From contig JAJKFH010000209.1 in NCBI GenBank assembly GCA_023333565.1, positions 1,410,001 to 1,474,000 on the forward strand: a stretch of DNA of 64,000 bases, in the 5' to 3' direction. Numbering within the stretch: position 1 is the stretch's first letter; each line of letters begins with the position of its first letter. Positions 50,930 through 62,705 of this stretch are shown in pieces. Under the pieces are notes generated by a model. It had not been told where the DNA came from, ran no database searches, and was given only the letters and a program-made list of their open reading frames with translations. Position numbers and translations under genes: made by a program. This DNA comes from Puffinus mauretanicus (lineage: Eukaryota; Chordata; Aves; Procellariiformes; Procellariidae).

Positions 50930-51655
50930 ATAGAATAGTTCAGTTGGAAGGGACCTACAATGACCATCTAGTCCAATTGCCTGACCACTTCAGGGCTGAC
51001 CAAAAGTTAGAGCATGTTATTAAGGGCATTGTCCGAATGACTCTTAAACACTGATAGGCTTGGGGCATCCACCACCTCTCTAGGAAGCCTGTTCCAGTGT
51101 TTGACCACCCTCTCTGCAATGAAATGTTTCCTAATGTCAAGCCTGAACCTCTCATGGGGCAGCTTTGAAGAATTCCCATGCGTCCTGTCACTGAATCCCA
51201 GGGAGAAGAGACCAGCACCTCCCTCTCCGCTTCCCCTCCTCAGGAAGCTGTAGAGAAGAGCAATGGGGTTGCCCCTCAGCCTCCTTTTCTCCAAACTAGA
51301 CAAGCCCAAAGTCCTTAGCTGCTCTTCCTAGGACATGCCTTCCGGCCCTTTCACCAGCTTTGTTGCCCTCCTCTGGATGTATTCAAGGACCTTCACATCC
51401 TTTTTAAATTGTGGGGCCCGCTGTACTCAAAGTGAGGCCGCACCAGTGCTGAGTACAGCGGGATAATCACCCCTTTTGACCGGCTGGTTATGCTGTGTTT
51501 GATGCACCCCAGGACGCGGGTTGCCCTCTTGGCTGCCAGGGCACGCTGCTGACTCCTGTTGAGCCTGCTGTCAGCCAGCACCCCCAGATCCCTTTCTGCA
51601 GGGCTGCTCTCCAGCCACTCCTTTCCCAATTTATACTTGTGTCCAGCATTACCCA
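50930..51655 (-). mobile_element. CR1 LINE, 5'-truncated, minus strand
   Basis: The element lies antisense: its 3' end is at 50930 (ATAGAATAGTT...) and its truncated 5' side is near 51655. Minus-strand frames reproduce the end of the CR1 reverse-transcriptase polypeptide, for example ERDLGVLADSRLN and IPLYSALVRPHFEYS from 51629-51393, then RFRLDIRKHF and [18 protein letters not shown] from 51309-51007. The catalytic part of the reverse transcriptase is missing. The remaining coding region is broken by at least one frame change between the two blocks, so the copy is inactive. It has only about 0.7 kb of the roughly 4.5-kb full element, the usual CR1 truncation pattern. Confidence 0.92.
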
Positions 51656-51657
51656 GC

Positions 51658-51685
51658 TTTATATTATATTTTAATATAATATAAA
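51658..51685. repeat. 28-bp AT palindrome beside CR1
   Basis: Arms of 13 bp at 51658-51670 and 51673-51685 (TTTATATTATATT / AATATAATATAAA) are perfect reverse complements around a TT centre. It lies immediately past the truncated 5' edge of the CR1 copy and may have been the insertion target or formed during 5' joining. Confidence 0.8.
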
Positions 51686-52161
51686 CATAGATGTGAAATA
51701 GTTAAAATGATTGGACTCACAAGCTCAAACAGTGTTGAAAGCTTGGTTTGTTTGGTGCCTAGTCCTCTATTCTTAATTCACTTGTAGATGTCCTCTTTTT
51801 TTGTTTAGACAGGTGTTTTGCAGTCAGAAATGTTTCATGAACCCTTTGACAATGATGGAGCTTCCACTGAGCTGGAGGTGCTCAGTCAATTAACTAATGA
51901 AGCCTTTATTGCATCTGTTTTCTCCACCATTAATTTTGTCTATATGTCAATGCTTTGTCATAGATGAATAAAACAAAATTTAAGTAAACAGATAAGAATA
52001 TAATTAAAATCCATGTTTCTGTAGAACCTTTATATCTTTACTTAAAAGTAATTATTTGTCTATATCATGAAACATAAACCTGTCCTGTATTTACTTTAGC
52101 ATCAGTTCACATATAAAAATCTTTTTTAAAGATATGTGCTATGATTTTAAAACGAAGAACT

Positions 52162-52200
52162 GGGGGGAGTGGGGGGGTGGGTGGGAGGGGGGGAAGTGGG
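52162..52200 (+). other. G-quadruplex-forming motif
   Basis: Six G runs (G6, G7, G3, G3, G7, G3) are separated by loops of 1-4 bases within 39 bp. This satisfies the usual four-run, loop-of-seven-or-fewer rule several times over. It is isolated in AT-rich DNA, with no gene start visible nearby. Confidence 0.8.
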
Positions 52201-55200
52201 AAGTATTTTTACTGACTTTGCAATATCTGAAATATTAAATGTAAAAAATAGGTTACTTGCCTCTGCAAAACAACAAACTATTAATACAAATAGTTGTGTT
52301 ACTTTCTGAAAATAACAGCTACATCCTTCTGGCATGCAGCTCAATTTAATCAATGCTGACTTTGCATCCTTTATTAAGAATTTGTTTCCCTGGACTATTA
52401 GATCACAATACTGAATGATGACCTAGTTAATAAATCCAAGCATAGTAAAACTACATCTTTAAAACAGCATTTGAGGACTTAAAATTCTGGCATAAATGAC
52501 ATTTTCTGTTTGTGAATCTAAATGAGAGCCACAATTTCATATGTTTTTTTACATCTGGAGCATATAGGTTAGGCATACATTTTTCAGCAAATTTTGTAAA
52601 CAAGATTAATAGGCAAGTGATTTTATTTTCTCTGGGAAATAATGCATTTTCTTCAACAGTTTGAAGACTGCTCATGGTTTTAAAAGTATCTAAGAGGACA
52701 TGTACTGACCTAGTACCATAGGTCACTAGCAGAACTATTCAAAGACTAGAGTGAGACCCAGGAAATGTTTTTCAATGCATTTACGTGGGCCAGAATTTAA
52801 AGTTCCTTATGCCTTCCAAGGTAAGAAAAATTGCTTGGAACAAGACTGAAAAAGCCATTTTAGTTCCCATCATTTAAATTTCTCTACCATGAGATTACTG
52901 CAGCTTGTTCATTAGGAGATATGTACCATAACTAAATTATCTTAGTGCTTTTTATGGAATTTAATTTTTTCCTTTTGGAAGTAAGAGATGGAAGTGATTC
53001 ATGATTCTTTCTTTATTTTTCATGAAATTGATGGAAACAGATATTTCTATTGAATTTCCTGCCTTGATGAGTTTATACTTAAGATTTTTTTAAAGGTGTT
53101 TACTTTCACATATATATATATATGAAATCACTAAGAATAATTGTATTGTAAAGCATCACAAAAATTGTTGATCAAAGTAATAGGAAAATGGAAAAAATTG
53201 AATAATTTATTTTGTTGTAGAGCTTTTCCTTGTTTCAAAATTTTAAAACCTTTTAGAAACTGATTCTAAAAGATATTTTGAATGTTTCTAAAACTTCATC
53301 TACTTTATTCTGAGAAAAGTAGGTACAAAGCTAATACAACATTTTGGATTTTTTTGAACAGTCTTGTTCCCCAGTACACTGACTTACAGTTAAAAGTTTA
53401 CAAATAGATTTTAAAGAATGAGGGAGAAGAATTTGCAATTCCAGTGATATTTTCTGACCTCCATGAGAAAAATTTCTGATCAGTACTGAAAAGACTAAAA
53501 AATTGTGACAAGTCAAAGGTTATGGATGATGAGATATTAACAACAATCTAAAAGTAGCAAAAACTGTGTAACACTGGCCATGTATTTACAAGCCCTTTCA
53601 CACGTCTTCTAATCTTTCAGAAAAAAAATCTCCCTAATCACATTAATTCAGAATTGTCTGTGGTTCTAGGAGTATTAAGTTTTCAGAGTAAAACATTTTC
53701 AGATCTAAAAACAAATGAAGTAGTAATAATAAAAATAAAGGTAGTAGTAAAGCTGGTACTCATTCCAGTCTCTTTTACTGACAGGTTCCTAAATAAATAT
53801 GTATCATATGTAATAATAGAATTAAAAGCTAACTGAGAAATTGAAGTGCAGCTAAAAATAGATAACTTTGAAGTCTGCAGCTTTAATGTATAGCAAAAGA
53901 TATTGGCCTTTTCAAGCTATTTGGTCTTCTCAAAAGGGAAAAGAAGCATTCCTGTGGCTAATATGTGGATTAGCCTAAATGCTTGTTTGGGCCTCAAAAA
54001 AATTTGTGATGTGAATTTTTGGGAAGTTTTGTCTTACTTTGCTCTCTGTTTACTTCTTTCTGCATTTGGAAATTCTGAAGTACAATGGGAACACATTCTT
54101 GTGGCATTTCTGGCCTGACTCAAATGAAAAATTAAATACTAGAAAACACCATTACACTTTTGGTGTCCACTGCTATCTTTTGCCTCTGTGAAATTCACTA
54201 TCATCATAACTTTCTGAAGTCAATGAAACTAGTTACCTTAGCAAACATGGTGCTGGCTACCAAGCATTAAGAAGGAGTGTTTCTAACTTTATGCACTCTT
54301 GAGGCTTAGATGAGACACCGGTGTCACTGAACTTCAATTCTGCTAAAATCTAAGTAGCAGACATAACTTCTGAATGATTGGAAGTTAACTTAAAGCTAAA
54401 TGCTTTATTTTCATTTTCACAGCCATTACCTTTCATTAAAAAGTGCCCTTGGTTTAATTCCATGAAGTAAGAAGTGATGGGTGCTGCTCAATGAATGAAT
54501 TAAGATTGGAACAAAATAAATCAGTCTCGAATAAAAAGCATTAATAATTGAGCTAGCAGTCTAAATCTGTAAGTCATCTAGCACTTGATAACTTTCATTA
54601 CTGTCAATGGAACTAATTGCAAGTTTAGATGCATTGCTTTTTATGGAGGTTTTATAAAGGGTGAAATCCTTTAGGAAAGCTGGAGAACTGGATCAGCAGG
54701 GATGGTCCTTTAATAGTTTGTTCCTAAATTGTACAAATGTTGAGCTTGATTCCTGCAAAACTGATACGCTGATAACTCTGAACAGGCCTGTTTTCAAGCT
54801 TTGGCTTGTTAGAGCTTGGAAAATCTATATTGGACTAAAAATATGCTATGTGTTTTAGCATATTTTTAAAAGATGCCCATCAGTGAATATCAGTAACACG
54901 TAAAGTTACAATAATGCCCCAGAGTTCCTAAAAACTGGAATGCATATATTAAATCTCTTCACAAGAGTCCCGGGACAAGTCTGGAGCTGGCAATTCTATA
55001 ATGAAAGGCACTATTTAGAAACCCTGAGATAACCCCGAGATAAATGAACTCGATAGCTTTGCACCATATAACGCATACGGAGAGCTCAGGCCACTAAAGC
55101 AGTAAGGTCACATTAGTGGAGTACTCTACCTGAGGCAATAAATTTATCTATCAACTGGACTGACTACTAACAGAATATGGCTATTTTTGGAGTAATCAAA

Positions 55201-55415
55201 TTCACAAGCTTGAGAAGCCCCTCACTGCATCCTGCTGTGTGGTAGGGATGATCACAGTGTCCACCTCACACATAACCTCACCTGGTGTCTACAAGCAACT
55301 AAAGTAATGATGGAAGGGAATCTTGAAAATTGACTAATAACTTCAGGTGGTTATTCACTGTGGAAGCATTTGCCTTATCATAGCATGACTGATAGAAGGT
55401 TTATATGAAACCCTA

Positions 55416-55461
55416 ATGTATGCATGTGCACATACATATGTATATGCATACGCATACATGT
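55416..55461. repeat. 46-bp alternating purine-pyrimidine tract
   Basis: Every base from 55416 to 55461 alternates purine and pyrimidine, mixing TG/CA, TA and one CG step, with near-palindromic parts such as TGTGCACA and ATACATATGTAT. Such tracts can adopt left-handed Z-DNA under negative supercoiling. Confidence 0.85.
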
Positions 55462-55899
55462 TACATAATGAGTTCTGGAATACTAAAAAAAAAATTAAAA
55501 TCTTTGCTTGATGACTCAGTTCATCCTAATTTCAGGAGGTGTCTTTCCATCATCTCATAGAGGGGTGATGATTCTTCACTTCATCACCTACAGTTTGGTC
55601 ACTGGCAGATGGGAAATGGGTCAAACCCTCTCAGAAGCCATATGTTTGCTCCCAGTGGGGAGCTGAAGGAAGAAAGGATTGATTTAATCCTTATTACTGC
55701 AAAAGCAGCCATGTGGAAGGCGGATTTCTCTTAGGACCTTAAAAATGAATTCTAATTAAGGTAGGAAGTGAATTGGAAGTGCAATACAATAGAATAACTC
55801 TGTGTACATGCATTTCTATTTCATCGTGATGGGTACTTTCTGCTGCTGCATGTTTGCTGCCAAGCAGCTGCTTCAGCATTTCCCTGGCTTGCTGTTTCC

Positions 55900-56127
55900 T
55901 CAGCTGTTACCAGCACTGCCTTGCCTCCTCCCCCTCTCCTTATTGAGATAATGGGCAATGTAGTTTGCTATAACCTCCTGCAGCACCCACTCAGCTGCAG
56001 ACCACAAGCTGGTTTGACTTGTTGGCAGTTCTCTTTGTAGCTCCTGCAGCAGCTTGCCTCTAGCCATTTCTCTTTTCTTAAAGGATTCTTGTTCCTTTTG
56101 CTGACACGCACTTACTCCTTTGGACAT
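55900..56127 (-). other. Minus-strand ORF behind a splice acceptor, unassigned
   Basis: A 75-codon frame begins at 56127 with MSKGVSACQQKEQESFKKRE and continues with charged, helix-favouring sequence (KLLQELQREL, WVLQEVIANYIAHYLNKERG). Just upstream on the same strand an acceptor-like TTTTCACAG ends at 56153. A very strong donor (AAGGA|GTAAGTGCG) sits only 11 codons into the gene model at 56115, so a 37-nt mini-exon (56152-56116) is an alternative reading. The amino-acid make-up is more protein-like than most frames here, but no family is recognised. It could be part of a lineage-specific gene, a decayed exon or chance. Confidence 0.22.
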
Positions 56128-56152
56128 TCCTTGTTTGGACTGGAGCAGAGTT

Positions 56153-57473
56153 CTGTGAAAAGCAGTGCAACAGTATATTATTATTCTGTCTGGAGGTGGA
56201 GGAGAATTTTTTCCCCTTGATGTTACTGAGTCACAGCAAAGAGGAAATGCTAGCTCTTTATTTACTTGCGGTATAGGCTTAGATTTTTTTGCTCAGTTTG
56301 TAACCAGTTTAACCACAGAACAGGATAAGAAGTGATAAACAGAAATTAGGAACAACTAATCTGGCAGCAGGGCAGGGACCTTGTGGTAGCTGTAAATGAT
56401 CTTAGCAGTAACTGAGGCATCAGTTGCATTAGAATGTGACCAAAGTGTCACATTCTGCAAGGTCCAGACTGGAAGAGGAAAGAGGCTTTTCAGGCATTTC
56501 TTTTGAAGTGTTCTTTATTTTCTGATGACTTATACAGAGATTAAGCTCTAAGAAGTCTTGTGAGTAACAAAAGCGTAAAAGAACCATAGATGAATCGTTC
56601 TGTCATGTCCTGTCAACATCTGGTAGTTTTTCAGACCTGCAATACCAACAAGATTTCAAAAAATCCTGATTTGAATAGATGATAGTGGCCTTTATACACT
56701 GGCTTTTTCTTAAAATTCCTCAGTGCTGGTGTTGATGTCAGAAAGCACACATAGTGAAAGCATATATAAACATGTATGCCAGTATTTGTACATTCTGCTC
56801 TGCTTGTGCTAATTGTTACACATGGTGCTGCCAAACAGAATAGTCTGCTGTTTCTATGCTTACTTTTTCTCCCAGCTTCAATTCTCTCTTGAATGTCTGG
56901 GAGACAAGAGTGGAAAACCATAATTCTTCAGGCTTTAATTTCAACAGCAAAATGAGATTATAACAGGAGCAGGATTTGCTTTACGTTATAATTTAACTCC
57001 TAATTTAACTTCTGATTTTTCTCCCTGTCACAGTATTCTTCAAAAATTCTGAGCCATGAACCTGTCAGCAGAGCGAGTGGCTTCACTTGTTCTTGGAGCT
57101 GCTATTTCTTCACTAGCTCTCCTTTCTCACCTAAATGTAGCTAGTGAGAAAAGGAAAGGATCAAACTCCTCTTAGTATATCCATGTTGTATTCCTTTGAA
57201 TTTATGAGCCATAGCTTTTCCATGTGCACTCAAAAACTTTGATTTTTTTTTTTCTTTTTTTTTTTTTAATTTTTTTTTTCTTGGGCTCAAAGGGGCATTC
57301 TCTGATAACTACCTGCTGTTGCTTGAAATTTTTGTAGTGGAACTGCTGCAGCCTGATGCCTCGCCAAAGTCAGGAGTGCTACTGATATTCACTTTACCAG
57401 ATTCTCCAGAATCTTCACATACTTTTTTTTTTTTTGGCTAGCGGACAGCATGTCAGGAGGAAGACTTGTTAGG
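56153..57473. other. Non-coding sequence with T-rich tract
   Basis: No supported gene or named repeat is seen. A long interrupted T tract spans about 57243-57289, and another T run lies at about 57423-57435, shortly before the CR1 copy. The longest frame (56631-56921 minus, 96 codons) has no recognised domain. Confidence 0.55.
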
Positions 57474-58060
57474 TCATAGAATCATTAAGGTTGGAAAAGA
57501 CCTCTAAGATCATCGTGTCCAACCGTCAACCCAACACACCATGTCCACTACACCATGTCCCTAACCGCCTCATCTACACGTCTTTTAAATACTTCCAGGG
57601 ATGGTGACTCAACCACTTCCCTGGGCAGCCTGTTCCAAGGCCTGACCACTCTTTCAGTAAAGAAATTTCTCCTAATGTCCAATCTAAACCTCCCTTGGCG
57701 CAACTTGAGGCCATTTCCTCTTGTCCTATCGCTGTTACTTGGGAGAAGAGACCAACACCCACCTCGCTACAACCTCCTTTCAGGTAGTTGTAGAGCCGAT
57801 GAGTCTCCCCTCAGCCTCCCTCTTCTCCAGGCTAAACAACCCCAGTTCCCTCCGCCGCTCCTCATAAGACTTGTGCTCCAGGCCCTTCACCAGCTTTGTT
57901 GCCCTTCTCTGGACACGCTCCAGCACCTCCATGTCCTTCTTGTAGTGAGGGGCCCAGAACTGAACACAGTATTTGAGGTGCGGTGTCACCAGTGCCGAGT
58001 ACAGGGGCACGATCACCTCCCTACTCCTGCTGGCCACACTATTTCTGATACAGGCCAGGT
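57474..58060 (-). mobile_element. CR1 LINE, 5'-truncated, minus strand, well preserved
   Basis: The element lies antisense with its 3' end at 57474 (TCATAGAATCATTAAGGTTGG) and a sharp 5' truncation near 58060. On the minus strand it encodes the last part of the CR1 reverse transcriptase, for example [38 protein letters not shown] and [17 protein letters not shown], read from about 58060 to 57780. The frame then shifts, and the rest of the C-terminus continues in another frame to about 57574. The catalytic centre is absent. Few differences from the avian consensus are apparent, so this is probably the youngest CR1 in the window. The plus-strand frame 57555-58076 is its antisense shadow and not a gene. 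Confidence 0.95.
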
Positions 58061-61000
58061 CAAGCCTTTCTGTTGAAATGCTGTGTATGTAAAAATATGG
58101 CTGAATAGCCCAAGATATAAAAATCAAGCCAGTATAAGAAGGTTCTAATAAAGAAGGGCAGAGAGAGGAAACAGGAGAATGTAGCTGAGCTGGAGGGAAG
58201 CCTTAGTGAATGCACTTAAGGGCTGTCAACTCCTACGTTTACGTCCTCAGAACTGAGTCATTAACTTGTGCTGATGTAAACTGAGGTCAAATCTCAATCT
58301 CAGACTTACCTGTTGGTTGAAGTTTCCTATGGCTTGGACCAGAGAGGTTTTGTTGGCTGGCAGAAAAGTTAGAGAGAAAACTTGTAAAAACCATAATTAA
58401 CTCGCAGTGAAAATTTATTTTAGGGGTACTAGATGTGTTCTTTATCCCAAGCTTTATTTATTTCACTCTTCCTATTTCCCTCAGTAATGCAGCTCTGTTC
58501 GTAATAACATTTATAGGTACATTGGTGTAGCACTTTAATCATTGTGATATGTATGTACGACTTGTACTAGTCTAGAAACCAAAGTGGTGAAAATGCTGAC
58601 AACGTATATATATTTCTAGTCCTGTTTGATAGCCATGTACCATGATGGCAATCCCAGGATGCTTTTTCTTTGCTTAAAATATGCTGTAATTCCATAATGT
58701 TCAAACTGCAGGCTGGATACCACCCAGACCAGTGATCACTGACTCATCAAAAGAACCAAGTGCTGAGAAACCACTGAAGATGATTGTGTGTGCAGGCTTG
58801 GATTTGCAGCTAGAGCTGTACGACAGAACTGAGAATCAAGTATATGTGAATATTATGATGGGATTGGAAGACTTAAAAGATCACCACCCCTAAGACTAAG
58901 AAATGAGATCAGGGTAATTCTCCACTGTACAGGGAGAAGTATCCAGAAGCATTCTAGTGACAGGAGGGTGGTGCACGTTCTTCACTATAGATTTAACTAG
59001 GAATAAGGTACAATTGGGACCAAGGCTCAGCTAGGAACCAAGGTTCATTATGTTTCTCTTGCATCTTTGAACACACAGACTTGAACCAGTTCTGGAAGTG
59101 GAGCAGATCAGTGTAACTCTATTAACCTAATTGGGTCTGAGGATCAACCTCAAGGGGCTTATGCTGTTTGTTTTGAGGTTATTCCTTTTCTCCCACTCCT
59201 AAGTCTTTTTTTTTTTTCCCTACATCTAGCTTGTAGGTTTGCAAAATTTGATACAAAGACTAACTTTCCATTATTCAGTGGCTATTTTCTGATTGTGAAG
59301 AGTAGGAATAAGCAGGTCACAGCAAAATACTTAGGATATAGAAAGTATTGCAACTATGTAGATTGTGCCCATTCAAGGAAAAATACAATCTATCTACCAG
59401 ACAAGTTAAGATATTGTCCTGTACGAGACCTATTTACTTGTGCCTGGATGGTCACATAGAGATATAAATGCATTTATAGTTATATGCAGGTGAATTTTTT
59501 TTTATATCTGTAAAGTGGTGTGTAAGACCTTGATGAATGTTTACCATTTGACATGAAGTTTTCCAGGTGGATAATTCAGGCTGAATTTTCTTTGAATTTC
59601 TTTTGGGAGAGGGAGACAGCGTTTTTGAAAAATACGGGAGAAAATACAGATTTGCTAGTATTAATAAAAAAAATGAGCAAACCAACCATGAGAATTTCTT
59701 TAAGGTGCTTCAGTATCTTTAAAATACTTTAAAACGATACTTAAAAAGCATACCGTAAAATAAGAATTTACTATTGGCAGGAAGCTTATCCTCATGTCTT
59801 GCATGCTTTTTTGCTTCCACAGTCAGTCAGGTGATATGGTCTTGAAAAAACATTCTTCATGTAGGTGAGATTTACAGTTGGTTACAGTTTACCTTGTGTT
59901 GCTCCTTGAGTGATTCTTGTACTTAGCATGAAAATGAGAGCAGGAACATAGTTTTCCTTTGTTTTTGATGATCTCTCTGCAGTTTTGTGAGCAGTGAAGA
60001 GGTAAAGTGGATCTACAGGTTCACAAAAAGTGCAAGATTTCCCGTATCACAAAACAGTGTTCTAGCTTCAGACTGCATGAATCTTGACAGAACATTCAAT
60101 TCTCCAAAAATTTCTTTTTCCTTTTAAAGTATTTAACAGGTTCAAAATTATTTTTCAATTATAGAGTAAAAACCCTTTTATGACTATAGATTCCTTAATT
60201 TCCCCAAAAGCACCTTAAATGGAAAATACAGCCAAAATGAGTTTTACATGCTGTATTTCATTTCCTACCTCCAACAAATTTCCAAAATTCGGATCCACTA
60301 AAAATTAGTTAAGCATGACACATGCAGATATTCTGTGTACTCCTGTGTAGCCTGAGCACCAACATCAATGCTGCAACAAAACAGATTATATAATCGGTGT
60401 TGCTGGAGTTGCTCTGAGGAGAGCAACTACTCTTACTTGAGTAAGCTGCAGGAGTTTGAGCTAACTTTATTTGTTGGACCTTAACTGTTTCCCTTTTTCT
60501 TTACTTCCCATTATTAACATGATTTGCATTTCTTTTGTGGGCTTACAGTAACTTGTATATGGTACATAACTACAAATCCACTTTTGTTCTAGAAAACTTC
60601 CAAAACTGTGAAAGGTTATCAGTAATTGTTGACTTATTATACTTGATATGTTCTACCTTGTCTGATTCTGATATTAAAATAATTGAGCCACAGAAACAAG
60701 AACGATAATTTTCCAGTACCAGTTTTTGGTAGATCTATAACTCCAGGGTAAATGATTTTCCACTTCTTTTTTTCTTAATGATTCTTAGTTATTTAAAAAA
60801 AAAATAATAATCATGTCACATCATGTCATTGGAGCTTATAGGTCTTTTAGAGGTACGTGCATTTTGGAAAAAGCTGCAAGGCAAGGCATGGAAGAGATGA
60901 GAAAGGGAGGAGACTTCAAAGCTGTAGTAATTTGGGTTTTTAGTTTATATAGAGCTAATAACTGGAATAGAATATATTTAGAAAATTAAAAAGCCTGTAA

Positions 61001-62117
61001 CACTTTAGTTTCCTTGCCCATGATATTGTCCAAAACAAATGGTAGTTAATTTAGTTAATCATACTTACAGAAGTGGTCCCATTTTTTAGAATTATGCTGT
61101 GCCTAAGAGAAGCCATGGGGATCTATTCCCTTCTTTGTAATGCTAAAGCGTATCAAAGACCTTCTTTGCCTACCAACTGTTATTCACCTAATTAACATTA
61201 CAATGTAGTGTTCTAGTTCCAGTATACATTACAGAAGTCTTTCACCAAAGACTCCAGATCAGTTCATTAGTCAGTCTTGGTTGTTTGATTACTGCTCATT
61301 ATGATGCTCATAAAAAGAGCCATCCTTATTATCGCTTTGAATTTAAGTTGCATGCGTGCAGGTTTCTTGTCTTTGGTTTCATTTGGCTGTGATTGCTGTA
61401 AACTATTTGAACATAAATTATAAAGATAAGGTGCAATTGCATCAAAGCTTGTCTTATATATGCCCGAGTGAAGCCAAACATGGCCCGTTTGGGGGTTTGT
61501 TTTTTCTTTCTTCTTTGGTGTGTTTACCATGTGTTATGGTGGCATATCATCATCTCTCATCTGAGAGGAGTCTATTTCAAAGGAAGACAGCTGAGACTTT
61601 TAAGAGATCATGTGTTTTTGAGAGTATGATGTGCACAAAATTTACCAGCTATGCAAAGTCTCCTATGTTTTCTCCTTAAGATTTACTGCAAACATACACC
61701 AGTGTGATGCTGGTTTTGTGTTCATTTTAATGCACTTATGAAAAGTTTTGTCAAAACTATGTTACTCAATCTTCTGTTAATCTAAACAAACAGATTTGTC
61801 TTTGTATTTTGACTTGGAAAGAAACAAATTGGCATCTTTTAATGTGTTTTATATGAACAAATATTAAGTTAATGTATGCAAAATATTTGCATAGATGGCT
61901 CTTTTATCCTTTTCCTTTCTTTGCGATATACCCCATCGCTCTTATCACTTGTATACTTCTGTTACACAGCAGCAAGATGCACTGCAGAGAATGCTCCATT
62001 CTGACGCACTGTGGCCTCACGCTCAGCCTGTATTTCAGTTTCTTCCATTAATTTAGAAAAAAGCATATATATATATATATTTTTTTTTTTTTAAGAGAGC
62101 ATTGCCTACACAGAAAT
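58061..62117. other. AT-rich non-coding sequence
   Basis: Open frames are short (up to about 107 codons at 61356-61679 plus) and unrecognised. T-rich runs and a poly-A run appear, but no transposon body. I see nothing else here that I can support. Confidence 0.55.
62061..62092 (+). repeat. (AT)n followed by poly-T
   Basis: An alternating AT run (about 62064-62080) passes directly into a T run ending at 62092. It is a simple compound microsatellite. Confidence 0.85.
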
Positions 62118-62705
62118 ATGAGGAACACAAAAATTCTTACCTGGCCTTCACAGCAGGGTTACAAGACTGAGGACCAACACCACATGTTATTACTTCTGAG
62201 ACTTGTACTTGCAGGAAACAACTTCCAGCCATTTCCTCCCTGCTCCCTGCAGACTTCTGCCTTCAGGCAGTCTGTCTCTGAGTTAGTGAGGGTCATGGTA
62301 GAGCTGTTAAAGCTACTCTTCTGTGCGATTGTGATCTCTTTTCCTTCTCCCTGTGAAATCCTGATCTTCGCCAAACAGCGGCTCCTATGGTTCTTTATCT
62401 GCAGCTTGAGACAGCTGACAGCTGGGTTTTTATCCTTATCAGAAGGGAGCTTTCTGAACAATATCTGGCCCTGTTTCCAGGTTGCCTGCTATTACTATTT
62501 CCTTTACAGATTTTCCACAACAAATGGGTGTCACCTTTGCTTCCATTGTGCTCTAGCCCATGCAGAATATCTTGCATATACTTACTATCAAAGGACAACT
62601 GTTTACTTTAGATCAGGGTGTTACCTGCTGCAGGTTTCAGCTGAAGCTGCAGGGCAATCCAGAGAGGTAGCAAGCCAGGCAGTTGTCGCAGTTTCTTATT
62701 TTTAG
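62118..62705 (+). other. Longest ORF in the window (195 codons), unassigned
   Basis: The frame opens with MRNTKILTWPSQQGYK and runs 195 codons. Two moderately hydrophobic stretches lie near residues 60-75 (VELLKLLFCAIVISF) and 90-107 (LLWFFICSLRQLTAGF), but they are short and contain charged residues, so membrane spans are doubtful. No catalytic motif, repeat or family resemblance is seen. It directly follows an AT/T microsatellite and is not flanked by convincing splice sites. A window of this size can yield about one such frame by chance, so I do not call it a gene. Confidence 0.15.

Larger units (their letters stand above)
51686..55899. other. AT-rich non-coding sequence
   Basis: No supported gene. 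It holds a G-quadruplex-type motif at 52162-52200, a short TA microsatellite at about 53109-53123 and a Z-DNA-type alternating tract at 55416-55461. All frames are below about 92 codons and are unrecognised. Confidence 0.55.

Noticed and set aside
57555..58076. 173-codon plus-strand ORF
   Set aside because: It is the antisense of the CR1 reverse-transcriptase tail. The minus-strand frames carry the recognisable CR1 protein.
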